Shown here in pieces: positions 46,760 to 59,230 of a stretch of DNA of 64,000 nt. The notes beneath the pieces are model-generated. The model worked only from the letters and a program-made list of their open reading frames with translations. It made no database searches and was not told the origin of the DNA. A program made the position numbers and the translations under genes. The stretch's first letter is position 1; every line of letters starts with the position of its first letter. The stretch covers positions 7,468,001 through 7,532,000 of the forward strand of contig NW_018344057.1 in assembly GCF_002099425.1 (NCBI RefSeq), written 5' to 3'. The DNA is from Phascolarctos cinereus. Lineage: Eukaryota; Chordata; Mammalia; Diprotodontia; Phascolarctidae.

Positions 46760-46996
46760 ATTCCTATGTGGCACAACTACCCCTGGGCCTGCCATTCCCA
46801 CAGCCCTCCACTCCTGTGACTCATTTTCCTTTCCAATCTCTGTCAAGGGAAGGGCTGGTCTCCCTGGAGGAAGAGTTGACACTTCTCCTGGTATGACTAT
46901 ACCAAGGATCATAATAAGTGCAAGTAAAAGCTTGTTGACTTGGCTTACCTGCACTATCACTCCCTGCCCTTTCCACCAAATTTACCCAAGTGAAAA
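46760..46996 (+). repeat. Unnamed repeat R, copy 2
   Basis: See 41616-41895. Shared words include cttctcctggtatgact, ttgttgacttggcttacctg and actatcactccctgcc. Confidence 0.55.
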
Positions 46997-47034
46997 TAGG
47001 CTAAGTTAGTATAGGAGAGTGGTAGCATTAATTA

Positions 47035-47215
47035 AAAAACAATAAAATAATCAAATTATATAGCATATAATTATATATAAGTAATATACATACTATATAA
47101 AATACTATAACATAACATAAATAGTATATATTATAATATATAAATATATAACAATATATAAATACTATATAACATAATATAAATATTCTAAATATTCTAA
47201 GTAATATAAAGACTT
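47035..47215. repeat. AT-rich low-complexity tract
   Basis: About 180 bases almost purely A/T with ATATA palindromes. Confidence 0.85.
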
Positions 47216-49204
47216 CTTTGCACAGCAAAGAAGACTTTGAAAGGAAAACTCTTCCACATACACTCTACCTCCCTGCAACACAATAAAAACTTATTTAGAT
47301 CAAAAATAACAAGGGAAAGCAGACCTTTTGGACCTTTCTGATTAGGCTCCCAGGATTTAAAATTACCCACTGAGTGACATATTCTTGGACGTTTGTCAGA
47401 GCTGCACTAGAAGTACAAGATGGGATTTCCTGAAGCCATAGGTAAGGATATTTGTCAATGGGTGGACATTGGACATTTCTAGAAAATAGGTTTTTTGCTA
47501 AATGGCTAAAGGCACCATTTTGTTTCTGATGCAGAGCATACATGAATTCTGAATCTATTCTTTTGGGTGAAAAGAGGTTTTCTAAATAAGAAGTGATGGC
47601 TTCACAGCTTCAGTATTATATTACGTAATTATAAAGATAGTGGCGGCCTCCAAAGAAAAACCACTTTTAGTTCCATGCGGATAAATTCACTTCAACAAAA
47701 ATATTTGACCAGGCCCAATAGTATCTACCAAGGGTTTCCTCAGCAGGGGCCAGCGGTGCATTCTGATCTTAGGTCACGAAGAGATGTTCTGAAAATATTA
47801 AGGACCTGGGGTGAGGGTAAAGTGACTGTTTTGGTGAGGAGACCAGGCACCAAAACACATGATCTGTTTCCTTAATAAGCCAAAGAGTAGAAAATGAAAG
47901 CAGGAAGGACCAAAGGGAAAAATTCGTGTTGGGCTTGTGGACGAGCTATGATTTAATGCTAGGAGAAAAAAGATCAAAGTTGGCTGGGATCGCAGAGGAT
48001 TTCCTCTTAGGAAAGATACCATCAGTCCTTGTATATGTCTGAGGTTAGAAGCTGGCTCAGCACAATTGAGATGAAAGCTTAAGTTTTTTTCTGAGGAAAT
48101 GTTGCTTACTGGACAGAGAGATGTGTGATCTCAAATTTTTCCTTTTGGTTTCATCAATAATTAAGACTTTGCTTTTGAAAAAGAGAAAATCTGGGGCTGA
48201 TGGTTGCTTGCAGCCACGGTAGAGGCATAGCTGACTCTGGAGGAAAAATAAAGGGGAAAAAAATCAACATAAAATCATAAAATACAAGAGTTTTCAAAAT
48301 GAAAAGACAAAAACTTGAGATCATACATTCTAGTGATCTCCACGTGGAAGTAATCTACCACTAGAAGGCCACTATATGATCCAAAGGGGTCATGTTATGA
48401 CCCAAAAGATGTCTCATCAAAAAATAGGAATGTGGGAATATGACACATCCCTTTAAAATGTTTATGTTTGTGTAAGTCGTATAATGTACTTAATGATTAG
48501 TATGGTAGAAATGTGTATAAGTAAATATATAAATACCAGGGATAGGTACTCAAAAAGCTTTTATATCAATAAAGGGGTGCATAACCAAAAAAGTGTGGTG
48601 ATCACTGGATGTATTGGTGAAGGGAGAAAATTATTGACTGCACGTATTTGAAGCTCCCATTTATTGAAACCATTTTTACTATGGAAATGTATGGAGTTAC
48701 AACCTGGAGTCATGGTCTGCAGAATTACAACAGGAGATTATCTATAAATGCAATCTATAGCTTTGGTAACTTTCTACATCTATCCCTTACTGAAAGGAGC
48801 CTGTTTTTGTTTCAAATTATATCTAGCGAGAGGTGACTAGAGTTTTGCCCCAGAACACCAACATTTTGGGAAATGTACTTCCTTTCCACAGCAATAATTA
48901 TCCTTATACCTCACCTTGCAATCCTCTACCAACTTGCACCACCATGAGATTCAGCCACCTTCAATGCTCTACCTGTCTCATCACTATAGCACCGTTCCTG
49001 GGAGTCTACAAGAGGGGTTGGGCCAGATCACCTGGAGGACAAGTCACCCACTCTCGTGGAGTAACTGCATCATTTCTGTGGTGTTCCATTACTTCTACCC
49101 TTCCCTCACTACATTTGACCTAGTAATAGTAATTCTCAGTTATGCCTCTGCCTCTGTGTCCATAGACAATGTAATAGAGAAGTGGGGTGAGATAGGTAGA
49201 GTAA
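47216..49204. other. Unassigned 2-kb stretch
   Basis: No gene or family recognised. Short frames near 48833-49299 show no domain; 49000-49130 faintly resembles repeat R. Confidence 0.45.
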
Positions 49205-49400
49205 AGCATGATAGCCTTAGAGTCAGAAGGGACATTAGATGTTATCTAGTACAACTCCCTGATTTTATAGATGAGGAAACTGAGGCCCAGAAATATTAAA
49301 TGATTGTATACCTAAGGCCATATTGATAGTAACAAAGACAGGATTCAAATCTGTCTTCTGACTGCAAATCCAGAGCTCTTTCCCATTTAATGCCTCTGGG
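49205..49400 (-). repeat. MIR-like SINE
   Basis: agagtcagaagggacattag, gatgaggaaactgaggccca, ggattcaaatctgtcttctg. Confidence 0.8.
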
Positions 49401-49582
49401 TTGAACTAGATAAGTGGTCTCCAAAGTTTTTTGATCTCCTATATCTGGCAGTAAAAATATTTTGAGTACCCCTCAATGTGCTTATGTTTACTTATAAAAT
49501 ATGTTCATGTTTATTTATAAAAGTATAGTTATATCTGACTATACTGATAACTTCATGTTATAAGACATAAAAAATAGAAATT

Positions 49583-50040
49583 TTAAAAGAGTGACATAAA
49601 GATGAAATGATTTTTGATCATGGAATCAATAAGAAGCCACTAAGGGTTTATTGAGTAGGGGAATAACATGGCCAGACCCATACTTTAAGAAAATTACCTT
49701 GGCAGCTGTGTGCAGAAGATATTGGAGAGGGGAAAGACTTGAGGCAAAGAGTCCAATAAGGAGGCTATTTCAATGATCCAAATGATTAGATCCTAGACTA
49801 GAACAGTGGCTGGGTGAATGGAAAGAAGGGACAGATGTGAGAGATGTTGCCAAGGTGGAAATGACAAGATTTGGCAGCTCATTGGGATACAACTCAAGTA
49901 TGGGGTTAGAGAGAATAAGAGATCAAGGAGAATACCTGTGTTGTAAACCTGAGTGACAGAAAGGATAGTGATGTCCTTGAGAGTAATATGGAATTTCAGA
50001 ACCTAAGTAGATTTGGGGTTAAATAGAAGGCAATAAGATC
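49583..50040 (-). repeat. L2 LINE fragment
   Basis: ataagaagccactaagggtt, attgagtaggggaataacat, aaaattaccttggcagctgt, ggaggctatttcaatgatcc: complement of the L2 post-RT region. Confidence 0.85.
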
Positions 50041-50818
50041 TGTGAAGCAGATTGCAACCCATCCATGCCTACTGATCTCGTGCATTTTACTCTAACCCAC
50101 CAAAAGTAAGAGGGGAGAGGGGACTTTAACTCAACAGTCACTATTGCTCCACACTCCAAGCCGATTCAATAGCTTTTGACACCTCCCAAAGCCATGAGTT
50201 GAGCTGGGGTGGGGGTTGGTGTAGGATGTGGGGGAAGTGGGGCAATTTTACCCATGTTGTTTTAGGTAGCTGGATTGCAGATAAGTTATGACTACCCTAA
50301 GGGACCAAAATCCCATCCTGGAAGGATATGGAATACTGAGTGCTAATGGACGAAGGGATCAGCATAATTGTGTTGGATACAAGCCCATGATTAGCTGTCA
50401 AGAAGGCAGAATATGAGTCATCTTCCCACATTCCAATTGAGCTAGGAGTCACTGCACATATAGAAACTTTATACAATTTTTGTGAAGTACTAACACAAGC
50501 ATTCTGTTAGGACCAATGTTGAGCAAAATGGGAAACTCTTAAGCCATTGAACCATTAGCTAAGAAAAAAATTTACTTTGCCTTAACATAGCAATGATAGG
50601 CAACAAGGATACAGTGACCCGGCTTCTCTGGACACAACCCGCTTCATCTCCACTTGGAAATATATCTGGTCAGCAGGTTATGGTGACTTGAGTGTTCTTC
50701 AGAAACTCAAGTCAGAGGGGTCTGGTCTTCACACGGGTAGAACTTTTTATCCTTCCAGTGACCTGGAGGCTTCAAGAGAAGAAGGGGCCATTCACATACC
50801 AGGAACAGCTTTATTGCC
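50041..50818. other. Unassigned sequence
   Basis: Nothing nameable. Confidence 0.5.
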
Positions 50819-51041
50819 TTTTGGACAGCTAAGTGGCACAATGACAGAATGCTGGGACTGGAGTCAGGAAGACCTGAATTCAAATCCAGCCTCAGGTGCT
50901 TATGAGTTGTATGACCCTGGGCACATTACTTAACCTCTGTTTGCCTTAATCCACTGGAGAAGGAAATGGCAAACCACTCCAATATTCTTTCCAAGAAAAC
51001 CCCATACGAAGTCAGACATGGCTGAATGACTAAACAATAAC
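50819..51041 (+). repeat. Mar1-type CORE-SINE
   Basis: ggacagctaagtggcacaat, ggagtcaggaagacctgaat, gaaatggcaaaccactccaa, ending gaatgactaaacaataacc. Confidence 0.92.
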
Positions 51042-51066
51042 CAAAATACATGTGTATGAATGTAAG

Positions 51067-51069
<3 letters not shown>

Positions 51070-51137
<68 letters not shown>

Positions 51138-51140
51138 ATA

Positions 51141-51174
<34 letters not shown>
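51070..51174. repeat. (TA)n/(TG)n compound microsatellite
   Basis: About 30 TA units, then alternating TG and TA blocks. Confidence 0.97.
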
Positions 51175-51990
51175 CACAAACTTTAAGTTGCTATGTAGAT
51201 GCCAGTTATTTTTATTATCATTGTCTGAGGCTGATAACTTATAAAAACAAGTTCCTCCTCACTGAATGTGAATCAAGGTGAAAGGAGGTCATTTCTCTTG
51301 AGAGATGTAGTTGTGGTATGCCCTGGGGCAGGAAACTAGACCATATGACCTTTTGAAGGATGGTTCTTCCATTTCAGTGATTCTTTCACTGAATAAATAA
51401 CTACATTTCCTTTTCTTTCTGACTATATAAGTAGCATTTCTTGACTCTGTCTCCTTTCCCTCTTGGGATTTACCCTCCCTATCTGCAAGTCTGTCTATGT
51501 AGGAGACATATGAACATCCACATACACATGTATGCACATACAGACCCACATACTTGCTTATTCTTGGGTTAGAGGCTCTGTGTCCCCATTTTTCCCTGTA
51601 AGCTGTTTTACCGACTATAATTAAGTACTTAAAAGACAATTGGTGTCCTGGAACTTCATTCCTCCCACTAATTATTGGCAATGCAAATTCAGGATTAAAT
51701 TACAAGCAAGAGAGACTTTGTTTAGAAGCTTAATTTAAAAAAAAAAATACCCAGGGTAATCAAACCAATAGGGGAGGCAGAGCACATAAGGCTTGCCTCC
51801 TAGTTCTGTCGGCGTAAAGTTCCAAATGTCAAGAATTTCAGCATAAATGCTGATAAAAGTGAGAAAGGGGAAGCTGATAGCCTTGGTGTGATTGTCAATG
51901 GCTTGAAAAATAGTTTCTTGTAGCCTTGAGAAATTTATTTTTGAAAAAAATGAAATCTGGAATTACCTATAGGATGGCGTCTAATAAAGG
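51175..51990. other. Unassigned sequence
   Basis: The minus-strand frame at 51289-51681 (130 codons) has no recognisable family; A-rich run at 51736-51747. Confidence 0.45.
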
Positions 51991-51993
51991 AGA

Positions 51994-52136
51994 GGTAGTG
52001 TAGGGAATGATGAGTGCTAGATTTGGAGTCAAGAAGACCTGAATTCAAATTCTACCTTTTATACTTACTTTTGTGGTTGTTTAGTTGTTTTTCAGTCTTG
52101 TTTGGCTCTTCATGACCCCACTTGGGGTTTTCTTGG
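51994..52136. repeat. SINE head (+) joined to an RTE/Mar1 tail (-)
   Basis: 51994-52070 is a sense SINE head and CORE start (ggagtcaagaagacctgaat). At 52072 it switches to an antisense RTE-type tail (ttgtttagttgtttttcagt, catgaccccacttggggttt). Confidence 0.7.
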
Positions 52137-52849
52137 TGGTTAATATTAACCTCACCTGGTCAAAAGCTATCCCGTAGGATGTGGAAATTTACTTAAAGGC
52201 TTAAGTTATTCCTTAGATTACTTAGCCAGAGGAAGAATCTCAACTGTTCCGGACTTTGTGGTAACATGTCAATCTTCTCTCTCAATATCTATTTATGAAC
52301 CCTCTAAATGTAGTTTAATCTGTAACCTGACTTAGTTTACCTATAGAGTTATTTGACGAGGTTTATTTCTTTAGGAAATATGAGATCGTGACTCTAAGTT
52401 GTTCAACTTTTATGACATTGAAGGAAGTATGGGATTATGAATCTATCTTCTCTTTAACTTTTATGGCCTTAGAGGAATGTACAAGATTGCAATATGTAAA
52501 AGAATTATTTTTCTGTCACTCTGACGTAATTTTGCCTATAACAGGGCTTATGAGAATCCTAATAGGAGTTCAGGTTTTCTCTGAGGCTCAAATCTATGCT
52601 TGAGAATAATAATAAAACCTAGGTTTTTACATCCACAATCTCTGTATTATTGTAAATATATTTTGGCAGCAGTTACCTACCACATGAATTCAGAGAGGAA
52701 AAATTTCTTCCATAACAATGAGGATCATTCTGATTTTTTTTTTCATCTGTGTGTTTTGTTGTAAGTCATTGCTGCCTCTTGGCTCTTGTTTCTATACTAA
52801 AAGTAAAATTTTTTCCCCCTGTCTGCCTCAGATTTATAGGCAATAGTAG
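52137..52849. other. Unassigned sequence
   Basis: 52380-52530 contains two loosely similar copies of tatgac/gcattga/agaggaa...gt(a/g)... (52412-52435 and 52463-52485); nothing else seen. Confidence 0.4.
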
Positions 52850-53110
52850 CAAAGTTCATGGAGAAATTATTAGAATCTCTAGCTTCCTTCAAGGCTCAGC
52901 TCATCTACCTTCGTTTAAATGCAACCTCTTCTGATCCCCTCAATTTTTAGTCATCATCCCTTCCACCTCAAATTATCATGTCCATGCTCACCTATTTAGA
53001 TGCTGTATTCTCTATTCTGCTTCCCCAAGATATGAGCTCCTTATGGCTGAGACTTTGTGTTCCCAGAGACTAACAAAATGCTTTGCACATAGCAGATGCT
53101 TTATTGGAGG
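52850..53110 (+). repeat. L2 3' UTR
   Basis: ccttcaaggctcagctcatc, aagatatgagctccttatgg, aaaatgctttgcacatagca. Confidence 0.72.
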
Positions 53111-53154
53111 AGAAAACGAATTTCTGCACTCTGTGAAAATAGTCATTTCAAGTG

Positions 53155-53580
53155 ATCCATCAATCCAACATTTATTAAGTGTCTACAACGTGCCAAGCAC
53201 TAGGGTTACATAAAGAGCCAAAAGATAGTCTCTACCCTCAAGGAGCTTGCAATTTAGTGGGAAGACAACATGCAAGCAAATATATATGAAGCAAGCTATA
53301 TACAAGACAAATATAAAATAATTAACAGAAGGAAGGCACTAGAATGAAAAGGGGTCAGGGAAAGTTCCAGTAAAAACGGAACTTAGTTGGGACTTGATGG
53401 AAGCGGGCAGATCAGTCAACAGAGTGAGTACAGGAGGAAGAACGTTCTAGGCATGAGAGACAGCCAGAGAAAATACTTAGACTAGAAAGATGAAATGTCT
53501 TGTTCTTGGAACAGCCAAGAGGTCAGTGTCCTGGATCAAATAATACAGGTTGGGAGAAGACTAGAACAGTAGAGGGGAAG
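53155..53580 (-). repeat. L2 3' region
   Basis: aacatttattaagtgtctac, cctcaaggagcttgcaattt, gaagaacgttctaggcatga, acagccaagaggtcagtgtc. Confidence 0.85.
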
Positions 53581-53659
53581 TTAGGTTGAACATGATTCTC
53601 ATTGGCTGTCTTGAAAGGAAGCCTAATGGCAGTCAAACATTTCCCTCTTGGAAGTCCTT

Positions 53660-54430
53660 TCTAAGACAGGTAAATTGTATAAGGCCATTCCAATTTCACT
53701 TGACATGTACTCTGGTGCTCATCGACTTCAATACAAAGGTGATAATAGTTGAGGATGACAAGAAATGTCATGGAAAATATGGATAAGGATAAAGAATGAG
53801 AGAAGTCAAAGGCTTATTGATGACACAGAAGCCCCAAGTCTACGTGTCGTGAATACATTCTTTGAGGAAGGAATAAATAGGTGCTGGACATGGTGAGCAC
53901 TGACATACATACACACACATGTGCACACACACACACACACAAATTATATTTTAACAGATAAGAAATGACTTTCCATTGATGTTAGAATAATTCCTAAATC
54001 AGTTGTCTGTGTAAAGTCAGACTACTGACTTGTTATAAAGCTAGAAGAAGAATAAAAATATGGTACAAATAAATAAATAAATGGTATAAAACTAGAAGAA
54101 GAATAAAAATGGGAAAGATATGTCATACAGTTGAAACCAGATGCTAGTTAGACTGAAAAAGGATGACCAAGACAGCATCAGCTACCAATCTATATGCCTA
54201 CTTTCCCATCTATATAAAATTTTTATGAGAATCATCTACAAACGTCTTGGACATTCTTGATGAAAGTATTGTTTCACAAGTGATATTCCAAAGCAGGCCA
54301 TGTCTTTACCATCACATAATTCACTGAAAGAATATAGAATACAAAATCCCATTGTGCTTTCTTTGTTTGTTGATTATTTTAAAAAGCTCTGGAATTGGTA
54401 GAGCAAAATACTGCTTTAAAGGTTCTCTTT
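53660..54430 (+). repeat. RTE-type LINE, endonuclease and RT pieces
   Basis: 53700-53900 matches the RTE endonuclease end (atcgacttcaatacaaaggt, tggaaaatatggataaggat, gacacagaagccccaagtct). 54180-54400 matches the RT start (atatgcctactttcccatct, catgtctttaccatcacata, tcccattgtgctttctttgt). A segment between them, which includes a CA tract, is missing RTE sequence. Broken frames. Confidence 0.8.
53912..53941. repeat. (CA)n microsatellite
   Basis: Short CA tract, interrupted by a TGTG word. Confidence 0.9.
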
Positions 54431-56577
54431 TGTCAAAATATTTACCATCAAAATTATTTAAACTTCTGAAAAATAGAAGAACAAAGAAAAACTTTTTTTG
54501 GTGGCTCTCTAAGAAAAGTCACAGGGAATGGAAAGGTTGTGATTCGCTTTTGTTAGAAGGAATGCCTATTTAACAGCCCCTTAGGCAAGACTTGAACTTA
54601 ACTCTCTTTAGCAGCCTTGGACCTAAATCTCCAAAGACCCTGAGAGAGGAAGCCAATGGGAAGTCAAGCTTGCAGGGCAAAGTTTTCTGATGTGGTGAGA
54701 ATTTTAGAGGTTCTCTCAAGAAGGGGAGGCCTGAGTACCCGAGGAAAAGGCAAAGGTTTTTTTCCTTGACACATGGATCTTTCCATGGATCACCCCTCCC
54801 TTGGGGACTTTATTTTGGTTGAGTACAACTCGTACTTGTCCCTGATTGTTTTATTTTGCGTCTGACCTAATCTTATTTCTCATAAATACCTAGAGTTGAC
54901 TCCAATCATTTTCTTGTGTCCCAGTGTTAGCAGCATGAGGGCACTGGGGAGTTCTGACACCCACATAGGATCCCAGCTCAGGGCTGCGATCCAACCCCCA
55001 ACTCTCCAATCCACTATTAGATTTGTCGACGTATAATTGTGGGCATTATGAGTATCTAATGTTTCATAACTACAGTTCCAATGGCAGATGTGCTATGCAC
55101 CCTCTAAGTCTGCTCCATTAGATGGTGAACCTAGTTGTGAGCCCCGGTGATTATACCTACACTGATGAAATGACAGACCTATTTGAATATCCAAATAAGT
55201 CTTTCTTTCTCCCCCTCCTCTTTCACTCCCCCCCCCCAAAAAAGTAGTGTTGTATAGTCAATGCTTTAGGGAGATTTTTAGGTAGATCAAAGAACTTTTT
55301 TAGAGGTCTTCAGGACAAGAGGTCATTTGTCAGCATTTCAGCAGATATGAAGGACTGGGTGTGGATTTGCTCACATTGTAATTGAAGCCTCCTCATCAGT
55401 GGAGCCCCTGTGATAGGATCAATGGTTTTGTGGTGTAGCTTCCATGACCCTGACACATCTTCCTCTCCCCATGCAACCTGACTGGCCCCAGCTTCCAGGA
55501 TGCAGCATCTTACTCTGGGGGTAGAAAAGGTCCCAACTACCTGTGGTCTCAGCATCTGACTTTCCAAACCCTAATGAATGACTTACCAGCTGCATTTCCC
55601 AATGGAGACAAGTGCCACTGTATCCTTCTTGCATATTCTTACTATCTTTAGGGCAAAGTAAACATTTTCATTTGTTCAATGTTCAGTGACTTAGAAATAT
55701 CTTGTTTCTTCTTAACACTGAACCTGAACTGAAAGGTGCTGGCTTTGGATCCATGCCTACAACAGCTCCATCACCAAAAACTTCTTCATGGCCCTGGAAC
55801 TCCATTGTTGAATTTGCTAGATGTTCCTTCTTGTCTTATCTAATCCTGCCAGCTTCTGGTTTAAGAAATAAAGGTTTAGGAGACTCACTACTCTGTTCTT
55901 GGCTTCCTCGACAGAGCCCCACTGTGGGTTTTCAATCTTTTGCCTGCTTTTTTTTTGTTCAGTGTGACATTTTCTGTCTCCTTTTGGGGAGATGCATGAC
56001 ATTTATCAAGCTCTTTGTGCCTGTCAGCCTTCCAGGTCACCTGAGTTGCACTCCCTTGGGGTAGAAAACCAGGGCTTGCTTACAATGGCAGTTTGTCTTC
56101 CTGATCTCTCTGGTACCTACATGAACTAAGCTGTATATAGAAATTAAAAAGATCACAAACCTCAGTCAGGCAGCAGCCAGTGGCAACAGACCAGACTAAG
56201 TGCCTGTCCCCATGCAGTGGATGGGGGGAAGTTTCTATGGGAAAAAAATTCTTTACTTCTTACATAAAAAGAAAGTAATTGTAAGAAAAAGAAGAAAACT
56301 TATCCAATGCTTCTTGGCCTCTCTCGCATATTCTTTCCTTTTTTCAACGCTCTTTCTCACTGTCCTCTAGAGACAAAACCTTCCCCTCATACTGCTTTCA
56401 TATATCAAAAATTGAAGAAACTTGGAGAGAGATGCTAGGGACTTTTTTTAAAAATTGAATTTGTACATTTTGTTTTGTTTTCATGTGTAAGCATATGTGC
56501 TAGCAGTGGTCCCAAAGTGTATCTATTTTCTAGGGTGGAGCCTGCTCTAGATACTGCTTAAGTCTATCAAATGAAAT
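54431..56577. other. Unassigned 2.1-kb stretch
   Basis: No gene or repeat recognised. 55310-56064 holds several short frames without domains. A pyrimidine and C run is near 55229-55240. Confidence 0.45.
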
Positions 56578-56590
56578 TCTCTCTCCCTCC

Positions 56591-56629
<39 letters not shown>

Positions 56630-56656
56630 TCCTCTCTCTCTCTCTCCCTCTCTCTC

Positions 56657-56703
<47 letters not shown>

Positions 56704-56706
56704 CTC

Positions 56707-56773
<67 letters not shown>

Positions 56774-56783
56774 CCTTTCTCCT
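56578..56783. repeat. (CT)n microsatellite
   Basis: About 206 bases of CT with CCCT, GTCT and GCTC interruptions. Confidence 0.97.
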
Positions 56784-57169
56784 GGGTACCCTGAGGACTA
56801 AGCCAATCTTACTCAAACCTTCCCATGAATCTTCAGATGAGGTTGAGGGGCTGAGCAGGGGAACACTTTCCCATCATGGGATCTAAGATCAATAACCTCT
56901 TTGCCTTCTCTCCAAATCAGAAATGGAAAGTGCATTGCTAGCACCAAGGATGACAAGCCCCTAGTGATTCTTAAATAGCTCTTCAGCTTCTTCGGTCTGT
57001 ATATGTTATTCCCATCTTAAAGTTGCAAGACTCTTAGACATCACTTTTAAACCTACATTCCTTGTGGCTGTATCTTAGAGTGCCTCACCATGAGGCAAAA
57101 TACTGACTTTCCTAGGCTTGGTATCTTGACTTCATTTATGTTGTTACTTTCTTTTATTTAGAATAGCTA
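56784..57169. other. Unassigned sequence
   Basis: Nothing nameable. Confidence 0.5.
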
Positions 57170-57415
57170 ACAATAATGATCATAATTACCCTCTGTATAA
57201 TGCTTTAAGGTTTGCCAAGTGCTTTTTATACATGATCTCATTTGAGTCTCATAACAACCTTGTGAAGTTGGTGTTATCATCCCCATTTTACAGATGCAAA
57301 AGTTAAAGATTAGGGAGGTTAAATTGATTTCCCAATATCAACCTAACAAATGTTTAAAGTAGGATTCTAATCTGGGTGTTTCTGATTCTAAGACCAACAT
57401 TCTTAACCAATAGAG
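57170..57415 (-). repeat. MIR-family SINE
   Basis: ttaaggtttgccaagtgctt, gagtctcataacaaccttgt, catccccattttacagatgc. Confidence 0.9.
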
Positions 57416-57729
57416 GACAAACCCAAGAATTCAGGTATTATTTGGATTAGAATATATGCACATACTGTAGAAAGTTTGATTTTCCCAGCCTATGTGAAAT
57501 TAATGAATTCCCAACTCTCACACACATGCGTGCATGTCCACTTTAGTATATTTTTAGCAGGTGTGACAGTGCTGAGGATGTTCTCTGGCCCCTTCTGGTA
57601 AGCCATATACCCAGGCCACTTGCTCAAGGACATCCAAGGACTAACCAGGAACTTCTGGTCATATATTTCCTCTGATAAGGGGCCTGATTTTGTGACCTAC
57701 TACAAGGAGCCAAGGTGGGTGCTCAGTCC
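57416..57729. other. Unassigned sequence
   Basis: No family recognised. Confidence 0.5.
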
Positions 57730-58090
57730 CATCCCCATTACACTTTTAAAAAATACTTCTTTCTGTGGTGCTCTGCTGACTATCGTATAGTACAAACCTC
57801 CACAGCTGCATCCTCATCTCTATTTTTGGTCGTATCTCCTTCTATTCCCCCTCACAATCTACACACTGTCCCCAGAATACACCTTGTGTATTCTAAACCT
57901 TATTCACTATGTATTCCTTGCACCTAGAATGACCTCCCCTTCAACGTCTGCCTATTTGAATCCTACCCACGTTTCAAGGCCAAGCACAAGTTCCATATCC
58001 TTTATGGAGTCTTCTCCACCACCCCGGCCATTAAGGCTTCTTCCATTTTAGGATTCCTATGGCATTTATAGGTTTGACTATTCTTGTCAT
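57730..58090 (+). repeat. L2 3' UTR
   Basis: cttgcacctagaatgacctc, ttcaaggccaagcacaagtt, tatggagtcttctccaccac. Confidence 0.72.
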
Positions 58091-58707
58091 TCACTAAAGG
58101 AAGCAAAGATGGGAAGTCCAGCTGGGCTAGACGTGGACTACCTTCTCTAAGACTACTCAGAAGAAGGCTGTCTTGGAGGTGACAAAATTAGGGAGCCATT
58201 GAAGAATCATCTTTCAAGATAATGTGAAAGAAGGGAGTATACCAGACGCTTGGAAAAATCATGGACTCTGGTACTGTTTCCCAACAGGAGACAAAGAAGA
58301 ATAATTATCTGAACATATGCCTATTTTCTCAATATTTCAAATCTTTGTAAGAATAACTTACACAGGTATTAAGAGTGTACTTGATGAAGGTATGAGAACA
58401 GGAGTAATCAAGCATTTGAAAATGATATTAAACAGAAGATGACATTTTTATAATCATACTATTGGTAGAAAGGTATAGAGATCACAAGACCCTACTATGC
58501 TTGTTTCTTGACTATTAGAAAAGATACTTGACTTCTGCTGCATAATTCAAAACCGTATGCGATTCCTTTAAAAATGTAACAACAGAGATAAATTTTCTCA
58601 GCAATTTTTTGATTATCAGTATCAAGTGAGACATAAAACAAGCGGTTTCTACTGTCATGGAAGATGTCTAGCACAGAGGCCAAATTGACGAGTGATTTCT
58701 TACCAAT

Positions 58708-58916
58708 CAGGGGTTCTTTATCTGGGTGTGGGTAGATTTCAAGGGAGTCCGTGAACTTGGATAAGAAGACATTACATCTTTATTTTTACTATCCTCTAAC
58801 TAAATGTTATCATTTCCTTCAATTATGAATTTAAAAAAATATATTCTGAGAAGGGATCCATAGACTTCAACAGAATGACAAAGGGGTCCATCACATAAAA
58901 AGGTTAAGAATCCTTG
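58708..58916 (+). mobile_element. MITE family B, full length
   Basis: 209 bases with inverted ends caggggttctttatctggg and aaaaggttaagaatccttg. Internal words gagtccgtgaacttgg and gagaagggatccatagactt are shared with the other B copies. Non-coding and hAT-like by its CAGGGGTTCTTAACC-type end. Confidence 0.75.
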
Positions 58917-59092
58917 AGATGATAAAGTCCTCCAGATATTTCTGGTTTTGTATAGCATTGTGCTGATTATAGCAATCCCTAGAGCAGTGCAGAGCCGCCA
59001 AAATAAAATCCATCACTTTTTAAATTACTTTATCTTTTTTACTATCTACATAGAAAAAGCTGAGTAGATGAACAATGCCTATTTTCTAGAAC

Positions 59093-59230
59093 AGAGTTTA
59101 TAAACTACTGCTGGAGGGCCAAATCCAGCCTACCTGTTTTGCGTAGACCATGATCTAAGAATGGTTGTTACATTTTTGAATACAGTAAATCTTTATATTA
59201 AAATGTAAAAACCATTCATAGCTGGAGGAA
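59093..59230 (+). mobile_element. hAT (Charlie-like) fragment
   Basis: gagtttataaactactgctg, gggccaaatccagcctacct, ctaagaatggttgttacatt: left half of a Charlie-type element, related to 23190-23340. Confidence 0.6.

Noticed and set aside
49408-49580. Possible further hAT-like fragment (gtggtctccaaag, agtaccc)
   Set aside because: Resembles the start of several hAT MITEs but internal words and a right end are missing; too weak to annotate.
54600-54960. Possible LTR ending in gttctgaca
   Set aside because: No paired start, no convincing TATA/polyadenylation spacing, no flanking repeats.
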